The translations under genes were made by a program, and so were the position numbers. The notes below the pieces were generated by a model. The model was not told the origin of the DNA. It did not search any database and was given only the letters and a program-made list of their open reading frames with translations. A DNA stretch of 64,000 nt from Toxotes chatareus (lineage: Eukaryota > Chordata > Actinopteri > Toxotidae): assembly GCA_016801885.1 (NCBI GenBank), contig JAFBJY010000299.1, forward strand, positions 1 through 64,000, in the 5' to 3' direction. Every line of letters starts with the position of its first letter. Within the stretch, counting starts at the first letter, position 1. Below are positions 1 through 13,647 of the stretch, in pieces.

Positions 1-960
1 TCTTTCCCTTTCTATTTACAGTATTCCTTCTAGTTTTTTTTACAGTTTCCGTTCTATTTTTTCAAATTCTGTTCTGTTCTTTCTCGTTTCTTTCTCTTTT
101 TTTACTTCTATTTACAGTTTTTTTCCCTTCAAGTTTTTTTAAAATTCTATTTTTATTTTTTAAATTCGTTCTGTTCTTTCTCAGCTTCCTTCTCGTTTCT
201 TTCTACAGTATTCTTCTCTTCTTACAGTATTCTTTCTATTCTACAGATTCTTTCCCGTTCTTTCTAGTTTCTGTTCGGTTCTACATTCTATATACAGTAT
301 TCCTTCTAAGTTATTTTTACAGTTTCTATGTTCTATTCACAGATTCTGTTCTCGCGTTCTACTTCTCAGCATTCTTTTCGTATTCTGCTCTATATACAGT
401 ATTTTTCTAGTTCTATTTACAGTATTCTGTTCATTCTATTCTACTGCTATTCTGTTCTGTTTCTCTTCTACAGCATTCGTTCTCGCTCTATTCACAGATT
501 CTGTTCTCGTTCTATCTAGCAGTATTCTGTTCTACGTTCTATTCTATATTCTGTCCATTACTGCAGTATTCGTTCTCATTCTATTCTATAGTATTCTGTT
601 CTCGTTCTATTCTACAGCATTCTGTGTTCTATTAACAGCATTCTGTTTACAGTTCTATTCCACAGCATTCATTCTACGTTCTATTCTACAGCATTCTGTC
701 TGTGTTCTCTTCTACAGTATTCTATGTTCTATTATCGTATCTCTTCTAAGTTCTATTTTACAGATTCTCGTTCTATTCTAAGCATTCTGATCTGTTTCTC
801 TTCTACAGCATCTGTTCTATGTTCTATTCTACAGCATTCGTTCTCGTTCTTCACAGTATTCTTTATATGTTCTGTTCACGCATCGTTCTATTTCTACAAT
901 ATTCTGTTCTATTCTCTTCTAGCATTCCTTATATTGTATAACACTGTAGAGAGAGTTTTT
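1..960. repeat. Degenerate pyrimidine-rich satellite
   Basis: About 1 kb built from diverged copies of a unit of roughly 25-30 bases centred on TTCTATTCTACAG followed by YATTCTGTTC. The plus strand is almost purely T and C between the CAG triplets. Short open frames here are by-products of the low complexity and show no protein family. The array appears to be cut by the left window edge, so its full size is unknown. Nearly every unit looks like a 3' splice site (pyrimidine tract plus CAG). Confidence 0.8.
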
Positions 961-2340
961 CTCTCTGTGGAGGGAAGAAAGAGATGAGAAAGAGAGAGTA
1001 GAGAAGCAGAGAAGAAAAGTTCTTCTCTCCTCTTTCGTGGCGAGAAAGGCATACCGTCAGGAGGAAGGTGATGACCAACAAGGACCCACAGCCGCTAGGA
1101 ACTACCTACAACCCCAGTAGCCTCTATGACAAAATGATTATGCACATACACTGAACTATTATATATTCATACGAATGACTCAGAATTAAAAACAAAGCCA
1201 CAAGTGCTCAATATTCTAGTTTTAATAATTTCAGCCTTATGGCCTTTTTTTACAAAATGGTTTGAGTCCACACATCTGTTAGATTTCTTCCTCCAAGTGA
1301 GCGGCTTGTGGCGAAGACTCCAACAGGGTTTGGATAGCCCCAAAAAGCACTATTCCGGACACCAAAAAGACTTGAGAAGGAGGCCGGAGTAGGAGCAGCC
1401 AGAGCAGGGGCCAGGACATTAAAACTTTTTTCTGTGAATGGCATGAAAGTAAAACTACGAGGGCGGCTGAAACAATTAGGCTACTTGTTCATTCATTTCT
1501 GTCTGTAACATTCGTTTGGCAGGCGCCCAGGCTGGGGCCTCGTTAACTATCATCATGGCAGCGCTACACTCTGGACAAGTCACCAGTTCATTTAAAAAAA
1601 TAATAAAAAAATTCCTTGATTCATTGTGGAAATGCCAGGTTCCTAGAGTAGCTATAACTGAGCGTTACTAATTTAGGGGCTTCTGATCAGTAGCTATGTG
1701 TTTCACACATATCACTGTCGGACGAGTGCTCCAGTGTGCGCCCGCTCAGAGGCTGCATTGAGTTGTATTTTGACCCATTCAAATTTCTACTCAGTAATTA
1801 TGAGCATCTGTGCCGAAGGTCAATTCGTTATCATGATGTGTTCAATGATATGGTCTTGTAAAATGTACTTTATTAGTGGGACATTTGAATTGCCTAAATA
1901 CCAAGAAGTTAAATGTTCAAAAGATTTGTTGTTGCTGTTTTGTTTTCATAGCAATATAAATAAAAAGACACCATAATAGCTGACGAACAACAAAGTAAAA
2001 AGACTAATAAGAATTTTGGACAGTTTACACTGACTTTTGAATGGTTTAAAATATTTTTGCCTGAAAAGTGAAGCTGTCCACCTAGAGCTATGGTACTAAG
2101 AAGCCCATTTAGATTTTGTCCAAGAATAGGTTAGTTCTGCATTAGATTTTTCCATAAACATAACATTTAATGTTATATATTTAATGTTTAATGATATATA
2201 ATGGAACAATAAACCTTTATGCTCTGCTGCTCCAGAATCAGCAGAGGCTGCTTCATCAGGTTTGACCCCCACAGCAGATGCTCACTCCCAGCTGATGCCT
2301 TTGATGGTAAAGTGAGTGATGTGAGGACTTTCAATAAAAG
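961..2340. other. Unassigned unique-looking sequence
   Basis: This is normal-complexity vertebrate DNA between the satellite and the homopolymer island. I see no exon with convincing coding content. At 2219-2320 a short open stretch runs into a GTGAGT donor-like site, but no acceptor or family resemblance supports a gene. Confidence 0.5.
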
Positions 2341-5100
2341 AAAACCTAAAAATTTTTTTAAAACAAATAAAAATTTTTTTGGGGGGGAAATTTCACGAAA
2401 TAAAATTCATTTTTTAAAAATCCCAAAACCGGGGCCCGGGGGGGTTTTTAAAATTTTTAAAGGGAAGGAAAGTATTTTGGGCAAAAAGCCCAAAGAAAAG
2501 GGGGGGAAAAAAGAAAAAAAATTTTTTTTTTTTAAAAACCCGGGTGAATTTGCCCCCCGAAAAAACCGGGTTTTTTGAGGGCCTTTTTTCCCTATTACCT
2601 TGCTGGGTTTTTTCGGGGTAACGAAATTTTTCCCAAACCAAAAAAGGTGTTGGGGGGAAAAAAAACAAATTCCCCCGGGTCTTAAAAACCCAAATTTCCT
2701 CCAATTTTTAACCTAAATTTTTGAACAAATTAAAAAATTTGTTAAACCCAAAAAAAAACCCCCCAAACCCCCAAAACCGGGGGGAAATTTGGGAGGGGGT
2801 TGGGGGTTTTTTAAAGGGGTTAAAAATTTTTCCCTTATTTTTTTTTTTTTTGCTTTCTTTTTTTCTATAAATTTTTTTTTTTTTCCCCCTTTTTTTAAAT
2901 AACTTTACCCCCAAAATTTTTATTTTTTTTGACGCAACCCCCGAAATTTAAAAAAAAAAATTTTTACGTGGGGGAAAAAATTCGGGAAAAAAACCAGAAA
3001 AAAAGGGAAACCCCAAGGCTCAAATTGCCCCCAAATTGCAAAAAAAAAAATTTGAGCCTTTTGTCCCCTGCCTTAGAAAACCCCCCCGGGGAAAAAAATT
3101 TTAAGGGTTTTTTTTTTTAAAAACTTTTTAAAATTTTTCCAAAAAAATCTACAGACCCCCGAAATTTTTGTGTTTGACTTTTTTTTGGGGGAAAAAAAAA
3201 AAAAAAAAAAAAAGGGGTTTTAGAAAGGAAAACCAAAAGGGGCCCATTTTGGGGGTTTTTTGAATCCTGGCCCAAAAGGTTTTCCCCTTCAAAGTAGAAT
3301 GGACCTCCCAAATTTAAAAACATTTTAAAAATTTTAAAATAAAGGGTTAAATTTTTAAAATTTTTTTTAAACAAATTTTAACTTTTTAATTCTGGGGAAA
3401 CAACAAAAAAAGGGAAAACAGAAAGGGGGAAAAAAAGGGAGAAAAAAATTTTGTTAATTTTTAAAAACCCTTTGAAAAAAAAAAAAAACGAAAAAAATTA
3501 AAAAATTTTTCCCCCCAAAAAGGGAAAAACCCCAAAAGTTTTTCCCCGGCCCTTAGGTAAACCGACATAAAAAAAAAACTAAGGGGAAAAGGGCAGAAAA
3601 AAATAAACAAAAAAATTTAAAACAAAACAAAAAAAACTCCAAAAAAAACCCCAAAAATTTCAAAAAAAAAAAACTAAGAAAAAAGAGCAGTTAAATAAAG
3701 GAGGTATTAAGGGGTTTTAAATAAAAAAGGGGGGTTTTTTTAAAACCTTAACCCCCAAAAAAATTAGGCCGGGAAAAACCCTTTTTAAAAAATTTTTAAA
3801 CAAAGGAAGGGAAAAAAGGGAAAAAAAAAGTTTTTTAAAAACAAAAAAAAAAAATTAAAAAATAAAAAATAAAAAATTTAAAGGGCAAGGGGTTAAAGAG
3901 AACAAAAGCCTTTTCGGGGTGGGGGGGCCCCCAAAAACCCCCTTCTTACAAATTAAAGGGGAAAAATTTACGGAAAAAGGGAATTTTTTTGGGTTTTTTT
4001 TTTAAAAATATATCCCAAAAAAATTTCCCGTTTAAAATCCCCCTTTAAAAATTTAATTCCTTTTTTTTTTTTTAAAAAAAAAGGGGGGTTTTTCCAAAAA
4101 TGGGTTTTTTTAATTAAAAGGGGGGGTTTTAAATTTAAAAGGCCTTTATATAAAAAAGGTTTAGGACCCAACCCCCCAAAATTTTAAAAATTTCAGGGGA
4201 AAGGGGTTTTTCCCCTTTTTTTAATAAGGTTTTGTTAAAATTTTTCCCTCAAATTTTTTTTTTAAAAAAGGCGCAAAAAAAATTGGCCGACAAAAAACCC
4301 TTTTTTAAAAAAAAATTTTTCCCCAAACCAAATAACCCCCAAATGGGGGCGGGTAAAAAAAGGAAAAAACAGGGCCCCGGGAATGGAAAGGGGAAGGGGG
4401 AAAGGGAAATAATAAAAAAAAACAAAATTTTTTCTTTTTTTGGGGGCCCCCCCTTGCTTTTGGGTTTTTAAATGTGCTCAAAATTTTTTTGAAAAAATTT
4501 TTTTAGGGAAATTTTTTCCCCCAGCCGGGAAAGAGGGGGGGAAAAAAGAAGGGAAAATTTTTAAAATCCCCGGGACCCCAAATTGGAATGTTTTAAAAAG
4601 TTAAAAGGCCCAAAAAAAACCTAAAAAACCCGGACTTTTTAAATTTTGGTAAATTTGTTCGGGGAAAAAGAAAATTTCCCGGGTTTAGAAGGGCCCCAAA
4701 AAAGGGGAAAAAAGGTTTTTTTGGGGGAAAAGGGGGAAAAAAATTTTTTAAAATCCAAATGGGAAAATTTAAAAACTAAAAAAGAAATTTTAAATTTAAA
4801 AATAACGAAAAAAAAAAAAAATAAAACTCCCCCAAAAATTGGGGGGTTTTTAAAAAACCCGGAAAAAGGTGCCAAGGGGAAAGTGGGAACAAGGAAAAAA
4901 AAAGCAGGCCCAAATTTTTAAAAGGGGGGAAAACCCAAAAAAAACAAAAAACCCCACAAATTTCCCCCCCTTAAAAAAAAAAAAAAATTTTAAAAAACCC
5001 TTTAAAAAAAAAACAAAAAACCCAAAAGGAACAAAAAATTTAAAAACAAAAAAAAACCCCGGGGGGGGGGAAAAAAAAAAAAAATTTTTAAAAAAGTAAA
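2341..5100. other. Homopolymer-run island, probable assembly artefact
   Basis: Nearly every base sits in a run of three or more identical bases (A, T, G and C runs of 4-20). The sequence before 2340 is ordinary. Alternating homopolymers over 2.7 kb are not a known biological repeat and fit badly base-called or unpolished raw-read sequence used to fill a gap. The many lysine-, phenylalanine- and proline-rich open frames here should not be annotated as genes. Confidence 0.75.
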
Positions 5101-8100
5101 AAGGGCCGGATCCCCAAAAGCTGAGGGATAAGAAATCCCCTTAAAACGAGAAAATTCAACTCAGGGCATTAAACCAAGTGAAAAATTTGGGCCACGAAAA
5201 GGGAAAAAATTTGGTAAGTTCGGGGTAGGTTAAGCAGAAAAGAAAGAGAAAGAAAAAAAGCCTGTTTTCAAGTTCGTTGCTAATGGAATTTTCCCGGAGC
5301 AAACATTTGCTTATAGCCATTTTAAACAACCAAATTGCCAAAAACGGATTCTTAACTTTAAAAGCGTAAATTCCAATTTTTAAAAATTAAGCGATCAAAT
5401 TTTTTGCATTAAAAACCATGTGGTTTATTGAAAACCTATTTTTTATTTTAAGTTAATTAAACAAAAAAAATGGAAAATTTAAATGGAAAACGAACATGCG
5501 AATAAGGCCAGTAATAAACAGTTTAATGGAAACAAAAGAAAATGAAAAACATTATTAATGGTCGCGGAAAGAGGGGAAAACCTGGTGGCGTTGAGGGGTT
5601 TTTCAGTTAATTAAATTTTCCAATGTTTGGCGGGTACATTGTTTTTGGGGGATATGTGGCTAAACGGGAAATTGGGGAACAGGAGAAATGAGTAGACATA
5701 AAAGGAAATAGAAGTATTCTTAAAACCGAAGGAAAAATTACTAAAACGATAAACATAAGAGTGTTAAAGATATTTTTAATAATCAAAAAAGGGGTTTTTA
5801 AAATTGGAATCGCAAGTCAGCTGAGAACCAAAAACAGATTCAAGCCGACCATATAAATTTAAATTAAAAATCGTGAATTAAAGAAATTGGACAATTTAAG
5901 AGGTTATGACAGAACCTAACTAGAATTGGGTTTTTCCCCAAATTTAACTTATATACGCATTTGCTAACAAACAAAATTTTAACAACAGAATTTTTTGTTA
6001 ACAATAAAGGGTAATTTTAACAGGTTTTGAAAAAAATATTTTTTTTACAACAATTTGTTTGAAAAACTGTAAACAACAAAATTCCATCAAATTCCACAAA
6101 TGTTTTGGAAAAATGAATAACCAGGAATCCTTAAATTTTTGAACCATGAACATTTCCACCCAAATTGTACCCCACAAAAAAACTTTACCTAAACCGCTGA
6201 TTTTCCCAGATCATGTGAACTTATAAATTTAATATTAAAAAAACTTGTAAAAGGGCCTCACTAAAAAGGGCAACTAAAAAAAAGGGCCAAAGTTGAAAAA
6301 GGAGAACGTAAAGGAAGAGAGGGATTTAAAAAACTAATTTTAATGGCGGGGGTTTTACAGGGAAAATGTTAAAAATCAGAACTAATTGGTTGTCCTACCT
6401 CTTTTTCCTATTTACTTTCAGGGGGAAGGTTTAATAAAATTGAACTTTGACCAAACTTTTGCAAATTTATGGAACCCCAAAAAAAATAAAAGGGAAAATC
6501 ACCCAAAATTTGTCACACATTATGGATTTTAATTAGAAGGCGGATGAAATGATTAGTCCAAAAGAGTTTGTTTAATTTTATAAGATATTCCTTGTTTTAA
6601 AATATTAGAAAGGGGTTGCGGTGTTTGGAAGTCCAAATAACAAGATGGATTGGTTGCAAAGGTCCGTGGGTTTAAATTCATATCAATTATTGGCGTGAAA
6701 ATTCAAAAAATTCAATTGAATTAAGATTTAGGCAGAAAAGGATAGATAACATTTAATATAATAGAAAATTTTAATTAAATTTAAAATGAAAACTTAATAA
6801 ATTTTGATTTAATTTTTTAACGTATCCTTCGGAAATTCTAAATAAGTTTAAGTAAATTTAAATTTTAATAAAATTCATAATAATTAAATATTGGTTTTAA
6901 TTTAAAAACATGAAAAGGCATGGCCCTTAATTTTTAATAAATAAAATTCCCCTGGGAAACACTGCTTGTAGTTGGCCATATAAAAGATTTTAAAATTTAA
7001 TTTTGTAACTAAATTTTTTAATTAATTTTGGATTTGTTAAATAAAGCATTTTAAAGAGAACCATTTTTTGGAATTTTCTAAATCATCGATTTTCCATGGG
7101 GAGTTTTGGAAAAGGAAATTCAATTTCAAAGTTTGTAGAAGTTAAAAGGTCTTGAATCCTTAAATAATGAAAGCGAATTTTAGATTTGAAGGAATTTTAA
7201 TCTTCGTTGAGTTTAAAATTAAGAGTTTATCTGAGAAGAAATCTTTTATCCCTATAATAGCTTTTGGTACAAGAGCCTATAGATAGGTTTAAGAATTCGA
7301 AAGGAATTCAGAAGAATGACCTGGGTGCGAAAACCAATTGGGCATTAAATTTGGGGGAAAAGGTCTAAAAATTTTTTACTACTTAATGAAGGAAAAAAAC
7401 CCACAATTGACGCTTACAAAAATTTATCGATAATATATTAAAAATTTAAAATGGGAAAAAAAACATTTTGGCCCATTACCAACAAATTCCAAAAAAAGAG
7501 GAAAGAAATCAAGACGTAAATAAACCCCAGGTTCGATAAAGTAAATACCAATCAAAACAGGGGCCAAGCAAAAGGTCTTTAAAGTAATGGCGACCAAAGG
7601 AAAATATAAAAAAGTAAATTTAAGAAAGAATAAAAAATTAAATACCAAAATTTTGATTTTAAAAAAAGGGAAATACAAAATCCATAATTGGGGTTTAATT
7701 AAATCTAAGATTGGTTAAGCCAAAAGTCAAAATCTGTGAGAAGCGGCCAAAAAGTTTTTAAAATTGGAATCTTAAGTACATTAAAGTTTATTAAAATAAA
7801 TATAAAAATTGCTTTCAAAATTAAATTAAAAAATGTAATTGTTTATTCCTTAAAAAAAATTTGGTTTTATTGTTTCAAATTGATAGAACATCAAATTCCC
7901 AATTTAAAAGTCTGTTCAAGTTAGTTGTAGGTGAGCCCCCTAAAATTGAATTCCTTACTGGAATTGATTGGATGTGCCCTCTCCCTGGGTTAGGAAGAGA
8001 AAAAAAGGAAATATCACTATTAACAGATTTGAAATAGACCAATAAACAAAAATAATTTGTTTTTAATTGGACAAATACTTATAATTTAGACAAATTTAAT

Positions 8101-10204
8101 CTAGGTTAAAAAAAATTTTTATGGGAAAAATTTTAATTAGAAAATATTAGAATTAGAGTTTAAAGGGTTAATGAAAAGTTCCAAAATTTTTTGGAGAGCA
8201 AAATCCTATAAGGAAAAAAATGGTTATGATTGGGTCTAGAAAAAAAAGGTAATGAACCCCCTTTGTCTAAGGTGCAAGTGGGCCCATATTTTTCCTAATA
8301 ACTGGTTTTTCAAAATGGACTACACAAAAGTAGATGATTTAAACCTGCTAATGCCAAAGGTTTCAAAAATTTAAAATGAATAATTGGGATTCATTAAATT
8401 AAACAGGAAGGAGAAGATTTCAAAGAAATAACGAACTTTTAAAGGACACCGTCACCAAAAATTTTCCTTTTCACGAACTAATCATTGTTGATACCAAGTT
8501 TGAGTAATGAAGTTCATTATTCCCAAATTATGTGGTCTGAATAATAGATTAAAAAGGTTTTGTTTAAGTTTCAGGGAAAATGGGTTCAAGGGAATAAATG
8601 TCAGTCAGGATTGAAGGGGTTTCCAACAGAATTCCCAGAACCCAAGTTGAACCTAAACCTCAGACAATTTTCTACCTGAGGAGGTTATTTCGTATATTTG
8701 GAAAGGGCAGCCAAATTAATGGGCCGGGAAAGAAACGTTGCCACAAAAATGTAGGGAAGCTTTTTAAAAATTTAAAACAGTTTTAAATTGTATACGTTTT
8801 TCATTCATATTGGATGTCAGAGCAGGGGCATTAGGAAAGGTTCTTTGCCTCATAAGGGTTCAAGTTACATGATCAGGGGCCAAAATAATTCAACAATTTA
8901 AGTTCTTCCAAAAAAAAAAATCTATGTCAATTCGATTTATTAAAATAAAAAGTTTTGGATGATAAAAAATGGAAAAAAAGTACCTAAAGGATGGTAACTA
9001 AAAGTAAAGGACTAAAAAAAAAACTCTTATCAGTAGTAACATTCAAAGAATTGCTTAAAACAGTTCTCAAGTTAAATATAAAAAAGGATTTAAAATTGAA
9101 AACCCAAAAAATGAAAATACTTCAGCTTTTAAAGTAAGTTATTGCAAGAAAAAAAACTGGACAGAGTTCAGAAAATTTCTTATTACATTTTCCTCAGCAT
9201 TTCAAAGAAGTAGGAATGCCGATTAAGAAATTAAATGCTGGGTTTTAGATTTGCAAAAAAAAGGGGGTTAACCTTTTTATTGCAGGTAATTTGCCAAAAA
9301 TTCCCAAGGGTCTAATTATTTCAGAGAAATAGGTTAAAAATTGGTGACGGAAGGCAGTGAAACAATTGTTTGAAGACCCCGGGGCTAAAAAAGGGAGAAA
9401 TTTAAACCACCTTTTAGCCGAACGAAAATAGATCCATACAAAGGTATTTTAATAGCAACAAGACGTCTGGGATGGGCCGCAATTTTGGAAATTAGAAGTC
9501 ACCTCACGGCCTGAAAAAAAAAAAGGGTAAAGGGCCCAATTATGCAAGTTTTTACCGGGTTTCAATGAATCCAAGTAAACATTGAGGCAAGTCAAAAGCT
9601 TTCTGTGGGTTTGTTATTTCGGGTTGGAACCTTAATATTAAACGAAGTCAGAAGTTTCCTGACTAAAGGTTTTAAAAAGACTTTTTATAAGGATTCCATT
9701 TGTTGCGGGGAAAATTTTGGGTCTTTGAGTCCGAAGTTCAAGTATTATACAATCTGGAAAAATCTGTGACCCCATAACCCGTTTGGGTCAAATTCTGACC
9801 TTCCACGACCTCCCCTCAGAAGCAGATAGTCCTGCTACCCAGAAAGTCTGGAGAGAAATGATAAGTGCCAAACAAATTAAGTGAAAAACCCATATTAATC
9901 ACCCTTCCCTGTGGTTTCAAAGTTCTGGAGCAATGTTGGAAAAGGGCAAGAGGAAGGTGCCCGATTTTTAGGGACCCTTTTCCCCAAAGGAATAAGCCAA
10001 AAAAAGGGAAAGGGTTTATAAGGGGCATAAGGTACAGAAGTTTGTGAGCTAAAGGGGTTTTCAAAAAAGTTTTCTGAACGGGGGATGGTTTTATTCAGAG
10101 CCTGGTTGACAGGACAAGTTTTAGTAAGAAAAACATCAAGGTTTGACTTTAAAGGAGTTTACCGGATCAAACAGAATTTTAAAAATTAAGTTAGAAAATT
10201 GCTG
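5101..10204. other. AT-rich low-quality stretch, no genes seen
   Basis: Base runs are shorter than in 2341-5100, but the sequence is still AT-rich, full of 3-5 base runs, and has no readable exon, transposon terminus or microsatellite. Quality appears to recover towards 10.2 kb, where a LINE becomes readable at once. I interpret it as error-rich sequence covering real but unreadable DNA. Open frames of 60-84 codons here match nothing I recognise. Confidence 0.55.
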
Positions 10205-12242
10205 GCACTTCATCTTGGTTTCAGTGTGCAGGGATAAATTTTTTCAGAAGAAAAGCTGCGTTGAACTGCCGCCCAGGTAAGGATGACACTGACTTTCTCA
10301 ATGAACTGAACAAACACTTCAGCAGGTATGAGGCACTGAACACGACACCAGCACAGAAGGCAGTGCCCCACCCAGATGAAGAGGCACTGAAGCTTGAAGC
10401 GGTGGCAGTCCGCAGGTCCTTAAAGAACATCAACACCGGAAGGCAGCAGGAACAGACAATATACCTGGTCGGCTGCTCAAGGAGTGTGCAGACCAGCTGG
10501 CCCCAGTTCTGACAGACATCTTCAACAACTCCTTGAACCAGGGAACTGTGCCATCATGCTTCAAGACAGCCACAATCGTGCCAGTACCGAAAATACCTGC
10601 AGTTTCCTGTTTAAATGATTACCGCCCCATTGCACTCACCCCCCATCATGATGAAGTGCTTCGAGAGGGCTCATCAGGCAGCACATGTTCACCAAACTCC
10701 CTCCCAACTTTGACCCTTGTCAGTTTGCTTACCGCCCTAACCGGCCAACAGAGGACGCCATCTCCTCTGTTCTCCACCTGAGCTATCAACATCTGGAGGA
10801 CAAAAACACCCATGTGAGAATGCTGTTTGTGGACTTCAGTTCAGCATTCAACACACTCATCCCCAGAACATGGTGAGCAAACTGACAACACTTGGATTCA
10901 ACACCACCCTGTGCAACTGGCTGCTTGACTTCCTCACCAACCGCCCCCAGTCTGTCCGGGTGGGGAAGAACACCTCCTCGGTCATCAGGCTGAGCACTGG
11001 CTCCCCTCAGGGCTGTGTCCTTTGCCCTTTGCTCCTCCAGATCCTCTACCAACCACATCATCAAGTATGAGGATGATACAACAGTAGTGGGCCTCATCCA
11101 AAACGATGATGACAGAGCGTACAGACAGACAGGAGGTGGAGCAGCTGGTGGACTGGTGCAGAAGTAACAGTCTAATCCTTAACGTTGATAAAACGAAGGA
11201 GATGATTGTGGACTTCCGGAAGAACCAGCCATGCCACTCCCCACTGCAAACTGACAACACAGCTGTGGAAGTGGTGGGGAGCACCAAGTTCCTGGGGGTG
11301 CACCTAACAAATAAACTAACCTGGTCTGACAACACCATGTCTCTGGTGAAACGAGCACAGCAGCGTTTACACTTCCTCCATGCAGGATGAGTAGATCACA
11401 TCTCCCCCCTCTCATCCTCACCACCTTCTACAGAAGCACCATAGAGAGCGTACTCACAAACTGTATCTCTGTGTGGTGGGGCAGCTGCACAGCCGCAGAC
11501 TGGAAAAGCCTCCAGAGGGTGGTGAGGACAGCAGAGAAAATTATCAGGACCTCTCTGCCTGCGATCCAAGACACTGGACACAAACGCTGCCCTGTCTCGG
11601 GCTCACAACATCATCAGAGACTACTCACACCCACATCACAGACTGTGGCCTCTGGAAAGAGGTACCGCAGCATCAGAAGCAGAACAACCAGGTTCCACAA
11701 CTCCTTCATTCCACAGGCTATCAGACTCCTGAATACTCTGTTGCCTTCCAACAGGACACTGACCCACACTTTCCACTTTTTCATATTGAAACACTTTTTT
11801 CTGGTACAGCTGCTGCATTACATGTGCAATAGTTTGCTCAGGGACCATATTTCCTATGTATATTTATTTATCTCACCCTGGACATGTGCAATTACCATAA
11901 TAATCACTATATATATATATATAAAGTACTCTGTACTTTCTGTATATACTGTTTACTATGTATACCATAACCATGGCTATTTTTTACACTTACATACTAA
12001 AACATCCTCAACCTCCACTATGCACAGTCTTGCTGAAAATACTTACTTTGTTACTTTGTAAATACTTTTTTATGTTATTTTTATACTTATTTTTATGGTA
12101 ATTTATTTTTCTGTACCTATTGTGGTTTTTCCTTCTCTACCTCTACTGTGATCCTCTGAGCTGGTGCAACGTAATCTCGTTCCTAATACGTACCTGAATG
12201 TAGAGGGAATGACAATAAAGTTCTCTGAATCTGAATCTGAAT
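10205..12242 (+). mobile_element. 5'-truncated non-LTR retrotransposon (L2-like)
   Basis: The element carries reverse-transcriptase coding sequence, then an untranslated tail with ACAATAAAGT, and ends in a short (CTGAAT)n repeat, as fish L2-type LINEs do. The 5' part (endonuclease) is missing or lost in the unreadable sequence to the left. The 3' end abuts an antisense fragment of a different LINE, suggesting insertion into or beside it. A run of alternating AT lies near 11910. The clade assignment comes from remembered motif style. Confidence 0.8.
10240..11750 (+). pseudogene. LINE reverse transcriptase, broken by frameshifts
   Basis: Conserved blocks appear in order across several frames: the pre-finger region with DYRPIALT (near 10616), CQFAYRPNR (near 10720), the palm block FVDFSSAFNTL (near 10830), the GSPQGCVL block (near 11000), a catalytic block reading YEDD near 11067 where FADD/YADD is usual, KTKEMIVDF (near 11190), LGVHL (near 11290), and a C-terminal domain ending in the RYRSIRSRTTRFHNSFIPQAIRLLN region. 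Single-base losses, for example near 10443, and a small deletion just before the YEDD block break the frame, so no intact enzyme can be made from this copy. Part of the damage may be sequencing error. Confidence 0.85.
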
Positions 12243-13080
12243 GAGTTTGTTGGAGAACGTGCTGTTTTGATACATATACCAAAAGATCTGAGCTTCATCA
12301 GAAGATAAAGTCTACTCATCCCATTCTTGTACACAACATCGGTCTGGGTCCTCCAGTCCAGTCTGCTGCTTAAGTGGACACCGAAGTACTTGTAGCTGTC
12401 AACAGTCTCGACCTCCTTCTCCATGATAATTACGGGCTTGGTCTCAGTTCTCCTCCTCCCAATGTCGACGCGACCATCTCCTTGGTCTTCTTCACATTCA
12501 GAAGCAAATGATTCCTGCTCCACAAAGTCATCCACCAGGTGTCTGTACTCCGACTCCTGTCCATCCCTAATACATCCTACCACTACAGAGTCATCCTAAA
12601 ACTTCTGCAGGTGGCATGACTGAGTATTGTACTGAAAATCAGAGGTGTACAGAGTGAACAGGAATGGAGACAGGACAGTCCCCTGTGACGCCTCCTGTGT
12701 TGCTCACTACCACATCAGACAGGGGAGTCAGTCACACAAACTGAGGCTTGTCTGACAGATAGTTGGAGATCCAGGTGATGTGCTGACACCCATCCTTGGC
12801 AGCTTCCCACTCAGAAGAAGTGGTTGGATGGTATTAAAGGGGCTGGAGAAATCAATGAACATTATCCTCACAGTGCCTTCACTACCACTGAGGTGGGAGT
12901 GAATTCACTGCAACATCCAGGTGTCAGCATCATCTACATCCACCTGAGGCTGGAAGGCAAACTGAAGAGGGTCCAGACTGGGTTTCACCTGTGGTCCTAG
13001 ATGTGCCAAACATGTGGCCAACAGGTCTAAAGTCATTGGGGTCAGATGGGTTGGCTTTCTTTGACACTGGTACTAAACAA
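12243..13080 (-). mobile_element. Antisense LINE fragment (second family)
   Basis: Read on the minus strand this gives a decayed reverse transcriptase: a PLQFAF-like block near 12960, a RIMFIDFSS palm block near 12860, and YKYFGVHLSSRLDW near 12370 followed by MSRLYLLMKLRSFG. Stops and frameshifts interrupt it. It is cut on its 3' side exactly where the plus-strand L2-like element ends. It differs from that element in sequence and is a separate, older insertion. Confidence 0.75.
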
Positions 13081-13131
13081 GATAGAGGAGGAGAAGGAGG
13101 AGGAGGAGGAGGAGGAGGAAGAGGAGGAAGG
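13081..13131. repeat. (GGA)n microsatellite
   Basis: About 45 bases of imperfect GGA repeats next to the LINE fragment. On either strand they make artificial glycine-, serine- or proline-rich frames. Confidence 0.9.
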
Positions 13132-13404
13132 ACCTTTTGTTGTTGGATCATGTGCTGCTGGTTGTATAGGAGGAGCTGGGTGATTGGGAGCTTCCTGACA
13201 CAAGGAGCAAAACAGCAGATACACCAAACACTACATAGACCATGATTAACATTTATAGGAGTAATTTGTCAACATGATTCCACTAAACTGGAGCAAAGTA
13301 TACAGGGTTAACATTAACGGTGATGTCAAGTTTGACACCTATAAAGTTACAAACAAAACCTAACAACAATAAGGCTGACAGAGGCTGAGATGAAAGATTG
13401 TTCA

Positions 13405-13615
13405 CCTTAATTCACTGTCACCTGTCCCACAGACAGATCCAAATCCACTGGATCAGCTGGGATCTTCTCTCCTATAATAATGATAATAAACATCATTTAT
13501 ATAGTTTATTTTATAGCAAGTCTATAAAATTACTAAGTTAAATCTCATTTAGTTAAAAGCACATTAATCATCACAGAAATTACAACAATGTGAAACATGT
13601 TCTAAACCTGTAAAC

Positions 13616-13647
<32 letters not shown>

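Noticed and set aside
2219..2578. 119-codon open frame at the edge of the homopolymer island
   Set aside because: Two-thirds of it is translated homopolymer runs; no family resemblance.
11387..12061. 224-codon open frame as a separate gene
   Set aside because: Its first part is the C-terminus of the LINE reverse transcriptase and the rest is LINE 3' UTR read through.
12930..13245. Proline-, serine- and glycine-rich frames on both strands
   Set aside because: They are made by the GGA microsatellite and the antisense LINE fragment.
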